Shown: piece by piece, positions 1 to 10,948 of the stretch | Position numbering within the stretch: the first letter of the stretch is position 1 | Layout of the letters: each line of letters opens with the position of its first letter | Assembly: GCA_017654935.2 (NCBI GenBank) | Contig: CM065700.1 | Coordinates: forward strand, 50,789,427-50,853,426 | From: Phymorhynchus buccinoides | Taxonomy: Eukaryota > Mollusca > Gastropoda > Neogastropoda > Raphitomidae | Reading direction: 5' to 3' | Length of the DNA stretch: 64,000 bases | Notes under the pieces: model-generated | Seen by the model: the letters and a program-made list of their open reading frames with translations, nothing else | The model's database searches: none | Told to the model about the DNA's origin: nothing | Made by a program: the position numbers and the translations under genes

Positions 1-313
1 TGGGACATTACTTCACTCATCTGGGAGTGGGACATTACTTCACTCATCTGGGAGTGGGACATTACTTCACTCATCTGGGAGTGGGACATTACTTCACTCA
101 TCTGGGAGTGGGACATTACTTCACTCATCTGGGAGTGGGACATTACTTCACTCATCTGGGAGTGGGACATTACTTCACTCATCTGGGAGTGGGACATTAC
201 TTCACTCATCTGGGAGTGGGACATTACTTCACTCATCTGGGAGTGGGACATTACTTCACTCATCTGGGAGTGGGACATTACTTCACTCATCTGGGAGTGG
301 GACATTACTTCGC
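1..313. repeat. 27-bp minisatellite, about 11.5 copies, runs off the left edge
   Basis: The unit of 27 bases repeats almost without change and is cut by the window start. The final copy decays into AT-rich unique sequence after about 313. The unit is a multiple of three and so makes a spurious open frame. Confidence 0.97.
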
Positions 314-452
314 ATTTCGTTTTGGATATAATTTATACTAATACTGACTTTGAAGGATAATTCAAATTTAGATCAGTAAATCATACATCAACATATTTTT
401 GCAATCACCACACACACACACATAGTGACACACACACACATACACACTCAGA
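314..452. other. AT-rich spacer with short CA tracts
   Basis: Unique AT-rich sequence with two short (CA)n runs. I see no exon, RNA gene or element end here. Confidence 0.6.
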
Positions 453-1789
453 AAAATCATCAGCATTCGCCACCTTCTCTATTTTGATGCAGCCAAAACA
501 CTTGTCTGTTCTCTTGTTCTATCCAAGTTTGATTATTGCAATGCCCTTCTCTCAGGCATTCCACACTACCTTCTTGACAAAGTCCACAAAGTTCACAATT
601 CCGCTGCACGTCTAGTCTTTAGGGCCAAGAAACAGGAACATGCACAGCCTCTTCTACATCAGCTACACTGGCTACCAATCTCTGCCCGGATATGTCACAA
701 AACTTCCTCTCTGTGCTTCAAATCTCTCACCGATCCCTACTTTCCTGCCTATCTTTCCGACCTTCTGCATGTCTACACTCCTTCCAGACAACTCCGCTCT
801 TCCTCTGACAACAGAACGCTTACTGTGCCCAGAACCAAATCTAAGAGTAAGACCTATGGAAACCGAGCTTTCTCTTTCTTTGCTCCTAAAACATGGACCA
901 TGCTTCCCCATGCCGCACGTCATTCAGACACGCTTCCTTGGTTCAAAACTGCACTCCAAACCCATCTCTTCAGGCAGTCCTACAGTCTCCAGAGATGAAA
1001 CGACACTTCCATTCTGACTCCCCAGCTCTCACTCTCTTCCTTCTCTCTGCTTGCGTGTACGTGCGTATCTGTGTGTGTGTGTTCGTGTGTGTGTGTGTAT
1101 GTGTGCACGCATGTGTATGCGTGCGAGTGTGCGTTCACGCATGTATGTGTGTATGCGGGGGTAGGTAGGGGGTTGGGTATATGTTTAGTTGTTTATAATG
1201 AACCCGTGACGTGCATGCTTTTTGGAGTTATTTTCATGGAGCTGATAGCTCAATTTGCATTCATGTTTCATCTTGTCTCTTCTTCCCCCCCCCCCCCCCC
1301 CCACTCTCTCTCCCTCTCTCTGTCTCTTTCTTTCTCTCTGTCTCTGTTCCGACTCTATGAGCTCCCAACACCCATCAATCCCTTATTTTTAATTGCTTTT
1401 GTGTTTTGGAAATGCTGCTGTCACATCTCTTTTACACTTATATTATTGTATTGTCCTCTATACTCAAGCGCACACGTGTGTGTGTGTGAGTGTGTGTGTG
1501 AATATGGGTGCTAAGTCTGTTTTAAGTTAAATGATTTTATTTTGCTGTTTATTTAAAAATGTTGTCACATCACAATGTACTTAATATCATTGTACAGTGT
1601 ATTGCTTTCAGTATCTGTAAGCATGTGAACATGCGTGTGTGTGTGTGTGTGTGTGCGTGTGCGTGTGTGCGTGTGCGTGTGCGTGCGTGAATCACATTTT
1701 TTGCTTGTTTTTAACTTTCTATTGTTTTTTGCAAAGCGCATTGAGCTTTAACTAAGTTTAAAGTAATGCGCTATATAAGTTTCCTAAAT

Positions 1790-1795
<6 letters not shown>
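453..1795 (+). mobile_element. 3' end of a non-LTR retrotransposon (LINE), 5'-truncated
   Basis: The frame from about 453 to the TGA at 996-998 reads as the C-terminal region of a LINE reverse transcriptase. It has the SKFDYCNALLSG block, HNSAARLVF, LHQLHWLPI, then TPSRQLRSSS, VPR and TYGNRAFSF, and ends with FKTALQTHLFRQS. The 3' UTR is interrupted by (CA)/(TG) tracts and poly-C. It closes with a tail at about 1730-1795 (AAAGCGCATTGAGC, GCGCTATATAAG) and then (CA)n. The element is 5'-truncated, which is usual for LINEs. The CR1/L2 group is likely from motif spelling, but the clade is not proven. Short ORFs in other frames here are shadows. Confidence 0.85.
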
Positions 1796-1822
<27 letters not shown>

Positions 1823-1945
1823 GCGCACGCACATGCACACACCACAGTCATGTACATACACACTACACATTAAAAACATTCACAGGGCACATGAAAACAA
1901 AAGTAGGGGATACACCACACACTGGTAAACCAAATTTAAAAAAAC
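1796..1945. repeat. (CA)n microsatellite and flanking spacer
   Basis: A (CA)n run at about 1793-1821 follows the LINE tail. Low-complexity AC-rich sequence continues up to the 70-bp array. Confidence 0.8.
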
Positions 1946-2655
1946 AAGCAAACAAACAATATCAGCCTATGACTCTATCCTACTCACGGTATTGAAGTCA
2001 AAGTTGAAGCGACTCAAGCAAACAAACAATATCAGCCTATGATTCTATGCTACTCACGGTATTGAAGTCAAAGCTGAAGTGACTCAAGCACACAAACAAT
2101 ATCAGCCTATGATTCTATCCTACTCACGGTATTGAAGTCAAAGCTGAAGTGACTCAAGCAAACAAACAATATCAGCCTATGATTCTATCCTACTCACGGT
2201 ATTGAAGTCAAAGTTGAAGCGACTCAAGCAAACAAACAATATCAGCCTATGACTCTATCCTACTCACGGTATTGAAGTCAAAGTTGAAGCCACTCAAGCA
2301 AACAAACAATATCAGCCTATGACTCTATCCTACTCACGGTATTGAAGTCAAAGTTGAAGCCACTCAAGCAAACAAACAATATCAGCCTATGATTCTATCC
2401 TACTCACGGTATTGAAGTCAAAGCTGAAGTGACTCAGGCAAACAAACAATATCAGCCTATGATTCTATCCTACTCACGGTATTGAAGTCAAAGTTGAAGC
2501 GACTCAAGCAAACAAACAATATCAGCCTATGACTCTATCCTACTCACGGTATTGAAGTCAAAGTTGAAGCGACTCAAGCAAACAAACAATATCAGCCTAT
2601 GATTCTATCCTACTCACGGTATTGAAGTCAAAGTTGAAGCGACTCAAGAACTCAA
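1946..2655. repeat. 70-bp minisatellite, about 10 copies, containing an exon end and its donor site
   Basis: Successive copies are exactly 70 bases apart (the same decamer at 1961, 2031, 2101 and so on). Read on the minus strand, every unit holds the last ~25 bases of the PNLDC1-like exon (RFNFDFNT) followed by a GTGAGT donor. The copy nearest the intact exon at 2618-2665 is taken as the original. The others are extra donors placed downstream in the intron. Confidence 0.95.
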
Positions 2656-2665
2656 TTGATGAAGC
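2618..2665 (-). CDS. PNLDC1: PNLDC1-like ribonuclease, internal exon (fifth found)
   Basis: On the minus strand a TTGTTGTTGACCAG acceptor precedes 16 full codons that begin ASSIEFL and end FDFNT, followed by a GTGAGT donor (phase 0 to 0). It joins in frame to the exon at 8792-8867, giving a WQ/ASSIEFL junction. PARN and PNLDC1 proteins have an SSI/VxFL...F(D/N)(F/Y)NK block at this position, just before a GIPY segment. The next exon should encode that segment and must lie beyond base 1. The 3' half of this exon and its donor are tandemly copied in the adjoining 70-bp array. The family call is firm; PNLDC1 rather than PARN rests on the neighbouring exons. Confidence 0.8.
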
Positions 2666-2817
2666 CTGGTCAACAACAAAAAGCATTACATTACTTAAAT
2701 GAGATAGATCTTATCACTACAAAACAAAAAGACAAATTAAATATCCACAATAAAATAATCAATACCTTTTGTTCTAAAATTGAGTAAAAGATCACAGGCA
2801 CAGACAATGTTCTCTGT

Positions 2818-5800
2818 AACATGTATACAGGTGATGACGATCATCAATTCACAGACTGTAACATGACAGACTGTAACATGCATACAGGTGATGACGATCA
2901 TCAATTCACAGACTGTAACATGACAGACTGTAACATGTATACAGGTGATAACGATAATCAACTGACAGACTGTAACAGTATACAGGTGATGACGATCATC
3001 AACTGACAGACTGTAACATGTATACAGGTGATGACGATCATCAACTGACAGACTGTAACATGTATACTGGTGATGACGATCATCAACTGACAGACTGTAA
3101 CATGTATACAGGTGATAACGATCATCAACTGACAGACTGTAACATGTATACAGGTGATAACAATCATCAACTGACAGACTGTAACATGTATACTGGTGAT
3201 GACGATCATCAACTGACAGACTGTAACATGTATACAGGTGATAACGATCATCAACTGACAGACTGTAACATGTATACAGGTGATGACGATCATCAACTGA
3301 CAGACTGTAACATGTATACTGGTGATGACGATCATCAACTGACAGACTGTAACATGCATACAGGTGATGACGATCATCAACTGACAGACTGTAACATGTA
3401 TACAGGTGATGACGATCATCAACTGACAGACTGTAACATGTATACAGGTGATGACGATCAACTGACAGACTGAACATGATACTGGTGATGACGATGACAG
3501 ACTGTATGCATACAGGTGATGACGATCATCAACTGACAGACTGTAACATGCATACAGGTGATAACGATCATCAACTGACAGACTGTAACATGTATACAGG
3601 TGATGACGATCATCAATTGACAGACTGTAACATGCATACAGGTGATGACGATCATCAACTGACAGACTGTAACATGCATACAGGTGATAACGATCATCAA
3701 CTGACAGACTGTAACATGTATACAGGTGATGACGATCATCAATTCACAGACTGTAACATGTATACAGGTGATGACGATCATCAACTGACAGACTGTAACA
3801 TGTATACAGGTGATGAACGATCATCAACTGACAGACTGTAACATGTATACAGGTGATGACGATCATCAACTGACAGACTGTAACATGTATACAGGTGATG
3901 ACGATCATCAACTGACAGACTGTAACATGTATACAGGTGATGACGATCATCAATTGACAGACTGTAACATGTATACAGGTGATGACGATCATCAACTGAC
4001 AGACTGTAACATGTATACAGGTGATGACGATCATCAACTGACAGACTGTAACATGTATACAGGTGATGACGATCATCAATTGACAGACTGTAACATGTAT
4101 ACAGGTGATGACGATCATCAACTGACAGACTGTAACATGTATACAGGTGATGACGATCATCAACTGACAGACTGTAACATGTATACAGGTGATGACGATC
4201 ATCAACTGACAGACTGTAACATGTATACAGGTGATGACGATCATCAACTGACAGACTGTAACATGTATACAGGTGATGACGATCATCAACTGACAGACTG
4301 TAACATGTATACAGGTGATGACGATCATCAATTGACAGACTGTAACATGTATACAGGTGATGACGATCATCAATTGACAGACTGTAACATGTATACAGGT
4401 GATGACGATCATCAACTGACAGACTGTAACATGTATACAGGTGATAACGATCATCAATTCACAGACTGTAACATGTATACAGGTGATGACGATCATCAAC
4501 TGACAGACTGTAACATGTATACAGGTGATGACGATCATCAATTGACAGACTGTAACATGTATACAGGTGATGATGACGATCATCAACTGACAGACTGTAA
4601 CATGTATACAGGTGATGACGATCATCAACTGACAGACTGTAACATGTATACAGGTGATAACGATCATCAACTGACAGACTGTAACATGTATACAGGTGAT
4701 GACGATCATCAACTGACAGACTGTAACATGTATACAGGTGATGACGATCATCAACTGACAGACTGTAACATGTATACAGGTGATGACGATCATCAACTGA
4801 CAGACTGTAACATGTATACAGGTGATGACGATCATCAACTGACAGACTGTAACATGTATACAGGTGATGACGATCATCAACTGACAGACTGTAACATGTA
4901 TACAGGTGATGACGATCATCAACTGACAGACTGTAACATGTATACAGGTGATGACGATCATCAACTGACAGACTGTAACATGTATACAGGTGATGACGAT
5001 CATCAACTGACAGACTGTAACATGTATACAGGTGATGACGATCATCAACTGACAGACTGTAACATGTATACAGGTGATGACGATCATCAACTGACAGACT
5101 GTAACATGTATACAGGTGATGACGATCATCAACTGACAGACTGTAACATGTATACAGGTGATGACGATCATCAATTGACAGACTGTAACATGTATACAGG
5201 TGATGACGATCATCAACTGACAGACTGTAACATGTATACAGGTGATGACGATCATCAACTGACAGACTGTAACATGTATACAGGTGATGACGATCATCAA
5301 CTGACAGACTGTAACATGTATACAGGTGATGACGATCATCAACTGACAGACTGTAACATGTATACAGGTGATAACGATCATCAACTGACAGACTGTAACA
5401 TGTATACAGGTGATGACGATCATCAACTGACAGACTGTAACATGTATACAGGTGATGACGATCATCAATTGACAGACTGTAACATGTATACAGGTGATGA
5501 CGATCATCAACTGACAGACTGTAACATGTATACAGGTGATGACGATCATCAACTGACAGACTGTAACATGTATACAGGTGATGACGATCATCAACTGACA
5601 GACTGTAACATGTATACAGGTGATGACGATCATCAACTGACAGACTGTAACATGTATACAGGTGATGACGATCATCAACTGACAGACTAACATGTATACA
5701 GGTGATGACGATCATCAACTGACAGACTGTAACATGTATACAGGTGATGACGATCATCAACTGACAGACTGTAACATGTATACAGGTGATGACGATCATC

Positions 5801-6725
5801 AACTGACAGACTGTAACATGTATACAGGTGATGACGATCATCAACTGACAGACTGTAACATGTATACAGGTGATGACGATCATCAACTGACAGACTGTAA
5901 CATGTATACAGGTGATGACGATCATCAACTGACAGACTGTAACATGTATACAGGTGATGACGATCATCAACTGACAGACTGTAACATGTATACAGGTGAT
6001 GACGATCATCAACTGACAGACTGTAACATGTATACAGGTGATGACGATCATCAACTGACAGACTGTAACATGTATACAGGTGATGACGATCATCAACTGA
6101 CAGACTGTAACATGTATACAGGTGATGACGATCATCAACTGACAGACTGTAACATGTATACAGGTGATGACGATCATCAATTGACAGACTGTAACATGTA
6201 TACAGGTGATGACGATCATCAACTGACAGACTGTAACATGTATACAGGTGATGACGATCATCAACTGACAGACTGTAACATGTATACAGGTGATGACGAT
6301 CATCAACTGACAGACTGTAACATGTATACAGGTGATGACGATCATCAACTGACAGACTGTAACATGTATACAGGTGATGACGATCATCAACTGACAGACT
6401 GTAACATGTATACAGGTGATGACGATCATCAACTGACAGACTGTAACATGTATACAGGTGATGACGATCATCAACTGACAGACTGTAACATGTATACAGG
6501 TGATGACGATCATCAACTGACAGACTGTAACATGTATACAGGTGATAACAATCATCAACTGACAGACTGTAACATGTATACCGGTGATAACAATCATCAA
6601 CTGACAGACTGTAACATGTATACTGGTGAACATGACGGTGATCATCAACTGACAGACTGTAACATGTATACAGGTGATAACGATCATCAACTGACAGACT
6701 GTAACATGACAGACTGTAACATGTA
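2818..6725. repeat. 42-bp satellite, about 93 copies
   Basis: A 42-base unit repeats for 3.9 kb with few substitutions and rare indels (for example near 2979, 3470 and 5688). Being 14 codons long, it opens frames on both strands (MYTGDDDHQLTDCN on plus). These frames have no start context, no other domain, and change register at indels, so I do not call a gene. It lies in the intron between the PNLDC1-like exons at 8792 and 2665. The central part (about 3850-6530) is the most uniform, with divergent copies at both ends. Confidence 0.97.
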
Positions 6726-6880
6726 ATAATAATGGGAATTTATATAGCACTCTTTCTCACATGAGCTCAGTGCGCTTTACATTGATAACAAGAACATTAA
6801 ATTTAAAGGCAAACAAATAATTAATCATTAGAAAGTAAAATAAGCACGATGCCTACACACAACGTTCTCTTACTTCCTTA

Positions 6881-6945
<65 letters not shown>

Positions 6946-6994
6946 ACATATACACACACATGCATGCGCACACGCACACTCGCACACAATTAAT
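6726..6994. repeat. Dispersed repeat tail and (CA)n tract interrupting the 42-bp satellite
   Basis: The segment starts with AATAATAATGG followed by TTTATATAGCAC and GTGCGCTTTACA. This resembles the segment at about 10800-10880 and looks like a short dispersed repeat. A (CA)n run of about 55 bases follows at 6883-6940. The 42-bp array resumes at about 6995. Confidence 0.6.
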
Positions 6995-8411
6995 TATACA
7001 AGGTGATGACGATCATCAACTGACAGACTGTAACATGAATACTGGTGACAACAATCATCAACTGACAGACTGTAACATGAATACTGGTGATGATGATCAT
7101 CAATTCACAGACTGTAATATGAATACAGGTGATGACGATCATCAATTCACAGACTGTAACATGTATACCGGTGATGACGATCATCAACTGACAGACTGTA
7201 ACATGAATACTGGTGATGATGATCATCAATTCACAGACTGTAACATGAATACTGGTGATGATGATCATCAATTCACAGACTGTAACATGTATACAGGTGA
7301 TGACGATCATCAACTGACAGACTGTAACATGTATACAGGTGATGACGATCATCAACTGACAGACTGTAACATGAATACAGGTGATGACGATCATCAACTG
7401 ACAGACTGTAACATGTATACTGGTGATGACGATCATCAACTGACAGACTGTAACATGTATACAGGTGATGACGATCATCAACTGACAGACTGTAACATGT
7501 ATACTGGTGATGACGATCATCAACTGACAGACTGTAACATCTATACTGGTGATGACGATCATCAACTGACAGACTGTAACATGAATACTGGTGATGACGA
7601 TCATCAACTGACAGTATGGTGGTACTCAGCTTCCTCCTCAAACTACTACTACAGTGGAACCTCCCTTTTAACACCTTGAACAATCATCAACTGACAGACT
7701 GTAACATGAATACTGGTGATGATGATCATCAATTCACAAGACTGTAACATGAATACTGGTGATGATGATCATCAATTCACAGACTGTAACATGTATATCG
7801 GTGATGACGATCATCAACTGACAGACTGTAACATGAATACTGGTGATGACGATCATCAACTGACAGACTGTAACATGTATACCGGTGATAACAATCATCA
7901 ACTGACAGACTGTAACATGTATACTGGTGATGATGATCATCAACTGACAGACTGTAACATGAATACTGGTGATGACAATCATCAGCTGACAGACTGTAAC
8001 ATGTATACAGGTGATAACAATCATCAACTGACAGACTGTAACATGAATACTGGTGATGACGATCATCAACTGACAGACTGTAACATGAATACTGGTGATG
8101 ACGATCATCAACTGACAGACTGTAACATGAATACTGGTGATGACGATCATCAACTGACAGACTGTAACATGTATACCGGTGATAACAATCATCACCTGAC
8201 AGACTGTAACATGTATACTGGTGATGATGATCATCAACTGACAGACTGTAACATGAATACTGGTGATGACAATCATCAGCTGACAGACTGTAACATGTAT
8301 ACAGGTGATAACAATCATCAACTGACAGACTGTAACATGAATACAGATGATGACGATCATCAACTGACAGACTGTAACATGAATACTGGTGATGACGATC
8401 ATCAACTGACA
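6995..8411. repeat. 42-bp satellite, second and third blocks (about 15 and 17 copies)
   Basis: Same unit as at 2818-6725 but more divergent (TATAC or AATAC variants, GACGAT or AACAAT variants). Two blocks, about 6995-7612 and 7681-8411, each end in the same ~65-bp non-satellite tail (7613-7680 and 8412-8475). Block plus tail was therefore duplicated as one unit. Confidence 0.95.
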
Positions 8412-8791
8412 GTATGGTGGTACTCAGCTTCCTCCTCAAACTACTACAGTGGAACCTCCCTTTTAACACCTTGAACACTCATCCAAAATAAGGTCTTAAG
8501 AACCCCACCCCCCCCCCCCCCCCCCCCAAGTCATGTGTCACATTCCCTCTTATGCTGGGAAGATTTCTTAAGATTTTTTACCAGCTATAAGAGGGGAAAA
8601 AAAGGAAAACCATGACTTTGACATGTGACGTGGTGGGTCTTTAAGTGGGAGGGAGTTGTATAAGGGAGGTAATATTAATACTTACAAAGAAGGGCTTTCC
8701 CAAGTAAGCTTCCCCACCTCATCACACACCCTCCACAAGTCTCTCACTCTCTGTGACTATATGCAGACAGTAAACACTGCTTGCACTGTAC
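8412..8791. other. Intron sequence with possible DNA-transposon end and poly-C tract
   Basis: The tail shared with 7613-7680 contains ACAGTGGAACCTCCC, which resembles a Tigger/pogo-type terminal repeat. No partner end is clear. A poly-C run lies at about 8506-8527. No exon is recognised before 8792. Confidence 0.4.
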
Positions 8792-8867
8792 CTGCCAGTA
8801 GAATCCAGGGTCAATGGGCCCAAAGGCCAGGGGACACAGGGGAAAGTTGTATGTGTGGGCCTGGTAC
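8792..8867 (-). CDS. PNLDC1: PNLDC1-like ribonuclease, internal exon (fourth found)
   Basis: On the minus strand a CCGTCTTCCTGTTCAG acceptor precedes one base plus 25 codons, beginning YQAHTYNF and ending GFYWQ, followed by a GTACAG donor. The single leading base completes the codon left open by the exon at 10652-10688 (TC+G, Ser), so phases match on both sides. The Y-x-A-H-(S/T)-x-NF block followed by a short Pro-rich stretch is the segment between RNase-domain strands in PNLDC1 and PARN. The exon is too short for a standard ORF search because it is broken by introns. The intron downstream holds the giant 42-bp satellite. Confidence 0.85.
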
Positions 8868-8889
8868 CTGAACAGGAAGACGGCAGTTT

Positions 8890-8993
8890 AGGCACACATT
8901 CACAGGACACACAGAGGCACACATTCACAGGACACACAGAGGCACATGCAAACACCAAGACACACAGGCACAGAAGTAGGCACAGACACACAC

Positions 8994-9078
<85 letters not shown>

Positions 9079-9110
9079 CACATGTAGAGAATCACATACA
9101 CACACACACA
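8890..9110. repeat. Short tandem repeats: 25-bp duplication, (CT)n and (CA)n
   Basis: Two to three copies of a ~25-base unit at about 8892-8945, then (TC)n at about 8992-9042, then (AC)n at about 9042-9074. These lie in the intron just upstream (minus strand) of the exon at 8792-8867. Confidence 0.85.
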
Positions 9111-9139
9111 GTGTGCGCATGTGCACGCATAACACAACA

Positions 9140-9397
9140 ACATACAGTATTTATACAGCGCTAAATCTTGATAGAAATCAAATTGAAGCGCACACACACA
9201 CACATTAAACATTCATGATGCATTCAAACAAAGACGCTATACAAAGATGAACAAGAAGATAACACACACATACATTTTTTAGAAATAGACCTATGGGCAA
9301 GAGAGAGGAGGGAAAGAGAGAATTAGCTTCAATGACGAGGAAACAGGTGGATTTTGAGGTTTGATTTGAAAGCAGAGAGGGTCGGTTGCTCACACAC
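9140..9397 (-). mobile_element. 3' end of a LINE, truncated
   Basis: The minus-strand frame reads PTLSAFKSNLKIHLFPRH and then stops. This is the same C-terminus as the LINE copy ending at 48178 (LTLSAFKSNLKTHLFPSR). The 3' tail at 9140-9195 (reverse complement TGCGCTTCAATTTGATTT, then ATCAAGATTTAGCGC) matches the tail at 48328-48385. Both are therefore the same family. The 5' side is cut where the (CA)-rich array begins. Confidence 0.8.
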
Positions 9398-10640
9398 ACA
9401 CATACACAGTATCACACACACATGAATAGTGTACACACACATACACAGTATCACACACACACACACACACACATACACAGTATCACACACACATGAATAG
9501 TGTACACACACATACACAGTATCACACACACACACACACACACATACACAGTATCACACATGCATGAATAGTGTACACACACATACACAGTATCACACAC
9601 ACACACACACACACACATACACAGTATCACACACACATGAATAGTGTACACACACATACACAGTATCACACACACACACACACACACACATACACAGTAT
9701 CACACATGCATGAATAGTGTACACACACATACACAGTATCACACACACACACACACACATACACAGTATCACACACACATGAATAGTGTACACACACATA
9801 CACAGTATCACACACACACACACACATACACAGTATCACACACACATGAATAGTGTACACACACATACACAGTATCACACACACACACACACACACACAG
9901 TATCACACACACATGAATAGTGTACACACACATACACAGTATCACACACACACACACACATACACAGTATCACACACACATGAATAGTGTACACACACAT
10001 ACACAGTATCACACACACACACACACACATACACAGTATCACACACACATGAATAGTGTACACACACATACACAGTATCACACACACATGAATAGTGTAC
10101 ACACACATACACAGTATCACACACACATGAATAGTGTACACACACATACACAGTATCACACACACACACACACAGTATCACACACACATGAATAGTGTAC
10201 ACACACATACACAGTATCACACACACACACACACATACACAGTATCACACACACATGAATAGTGTACACACACATACACAGTATCACACACACACACACA
10301 CACACACATACACAGTATCACACACACATGAATAGTGTACACACACATACACAGTATCACACACACACATACACAGTATCACACACACACACACACACAT
10401 ACACAGTATCACACACACATGAATAGTGTACACACACACACACAGTATCACACACACATGAATAGTGTACACACACATACACAGTATCACACACACATGA
10501 ATAGTGTACACACACACACACAGTATCACACACACATGAATAGTGTACACACACACACACAGTATCACACACACATGAATAGTGTACACACACACACACA
10601 GTATCACACACACATGAATAGTGTACACACACATAATATG
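9398..10640. repeat. Compound (CA)n-rich minisatellite, variable unit of about 35-66 bp
   Basis: Repeats of a block containing CATGAATAGTGTACAC and ATACACAGTATCAC are separated by (CA)n runs of changing length, over about 1.24 kb. The array ends 12 bp from the PNLDC1-like exon at 10652-10688, on its donor side. Confidence 0.95.
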
Positions 10641-10651
10641 AGAATACATAC

Positions 10652-10688
10652 GACTGTTGGTCTTTGTCCCTGACAAAAGCTGATATGC
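10652..10688 (-). CDS. PNLDC1: PNLDC1-like ribonuclease, 37-nt micro-exon (third found)
   Basis: On the minus strand a TATTTTCATTTCAG acceptor precedes 37 bases (2 + 11 codons + 2) reading ISAFVRDKDQQ, followed by a GTATGT donor. It completes the glycine codon left open by the exon at 13641-13714, giving CQIGISAF, and leaves two bases that pair with the exon at 8792-8867. In PNLDC1 a CQIGLSVF segment leads through a short variable loop to the HS-x-NFYLF block; this micro-exon is that loop. Both phases fit exactly, which is strong support for so small an exon. Confidence 0.85.
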
Positions 10689-10789
10689 CTGAAATGAAAA
10701 TATTACTGTATATATTTTAATAAAACTAGAACTAAACATGCATTGATCAGCTTAGATCTGAATGAATAACATATTTATCCGCTATAACA

Positions 10790-10935
10790 TTGTCACAGTA
10801 ATAATAATAATAATTTTATTTATATAGTCCAATAATCCATTGAGAATGCTCTATGTGCTTTACAACAAGATAAAGCATTGAAATAAAAACAAATCATCAA
10901 AATTTATGATAAGTAACAAAGGCACAAAAAGAACA
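10790..10935. repeat. Short dispersed repeat (AATAATAAT...TTTATATAG type)
   Basis: Contains (AAT)n, TTTATTTATATAGTCC and GTGCTTTACAAC, like the copy at 6725-6800. The end of this segment (GCATTGAAATAAAAACAAAT at about 10875) has a near copy at 13451-13475, just beyond the 51-bp array. The array therefore seems to have grown inside this repeat or its flank. Confidence 0.5.
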
Positions 10936-10948
10936 TCACTGAAAAAAG

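Noticed and set aside
2771..2818. A 48-base minus-strand exon candidate next to the 42-bp array (acceptor TGTTACAG, donor GGTATTG)
   Set aside because: It fits by phase, but joining 8792-8867 directly to 2618-2665 matches the PARN/PNLDC1 pattern better. The acceptor is simply part of the satellite unit.
2737..8478. Very long repeat-coded open frames (up to ~760 codons) across the 42-bp array
   Set aside because: Open on both strands only because the unit is 14 codons. Indels shift the register, there are no splice sites or start context, and the region is an intron of the PNLDC1-like gene.
10652..10697. CTGA...GAAA string resembling a hammerhead ribozyme core
   Set aside because: No flanking stems pair, and the segment is better explained as a phase-matched 37-base exon on the minus strand.
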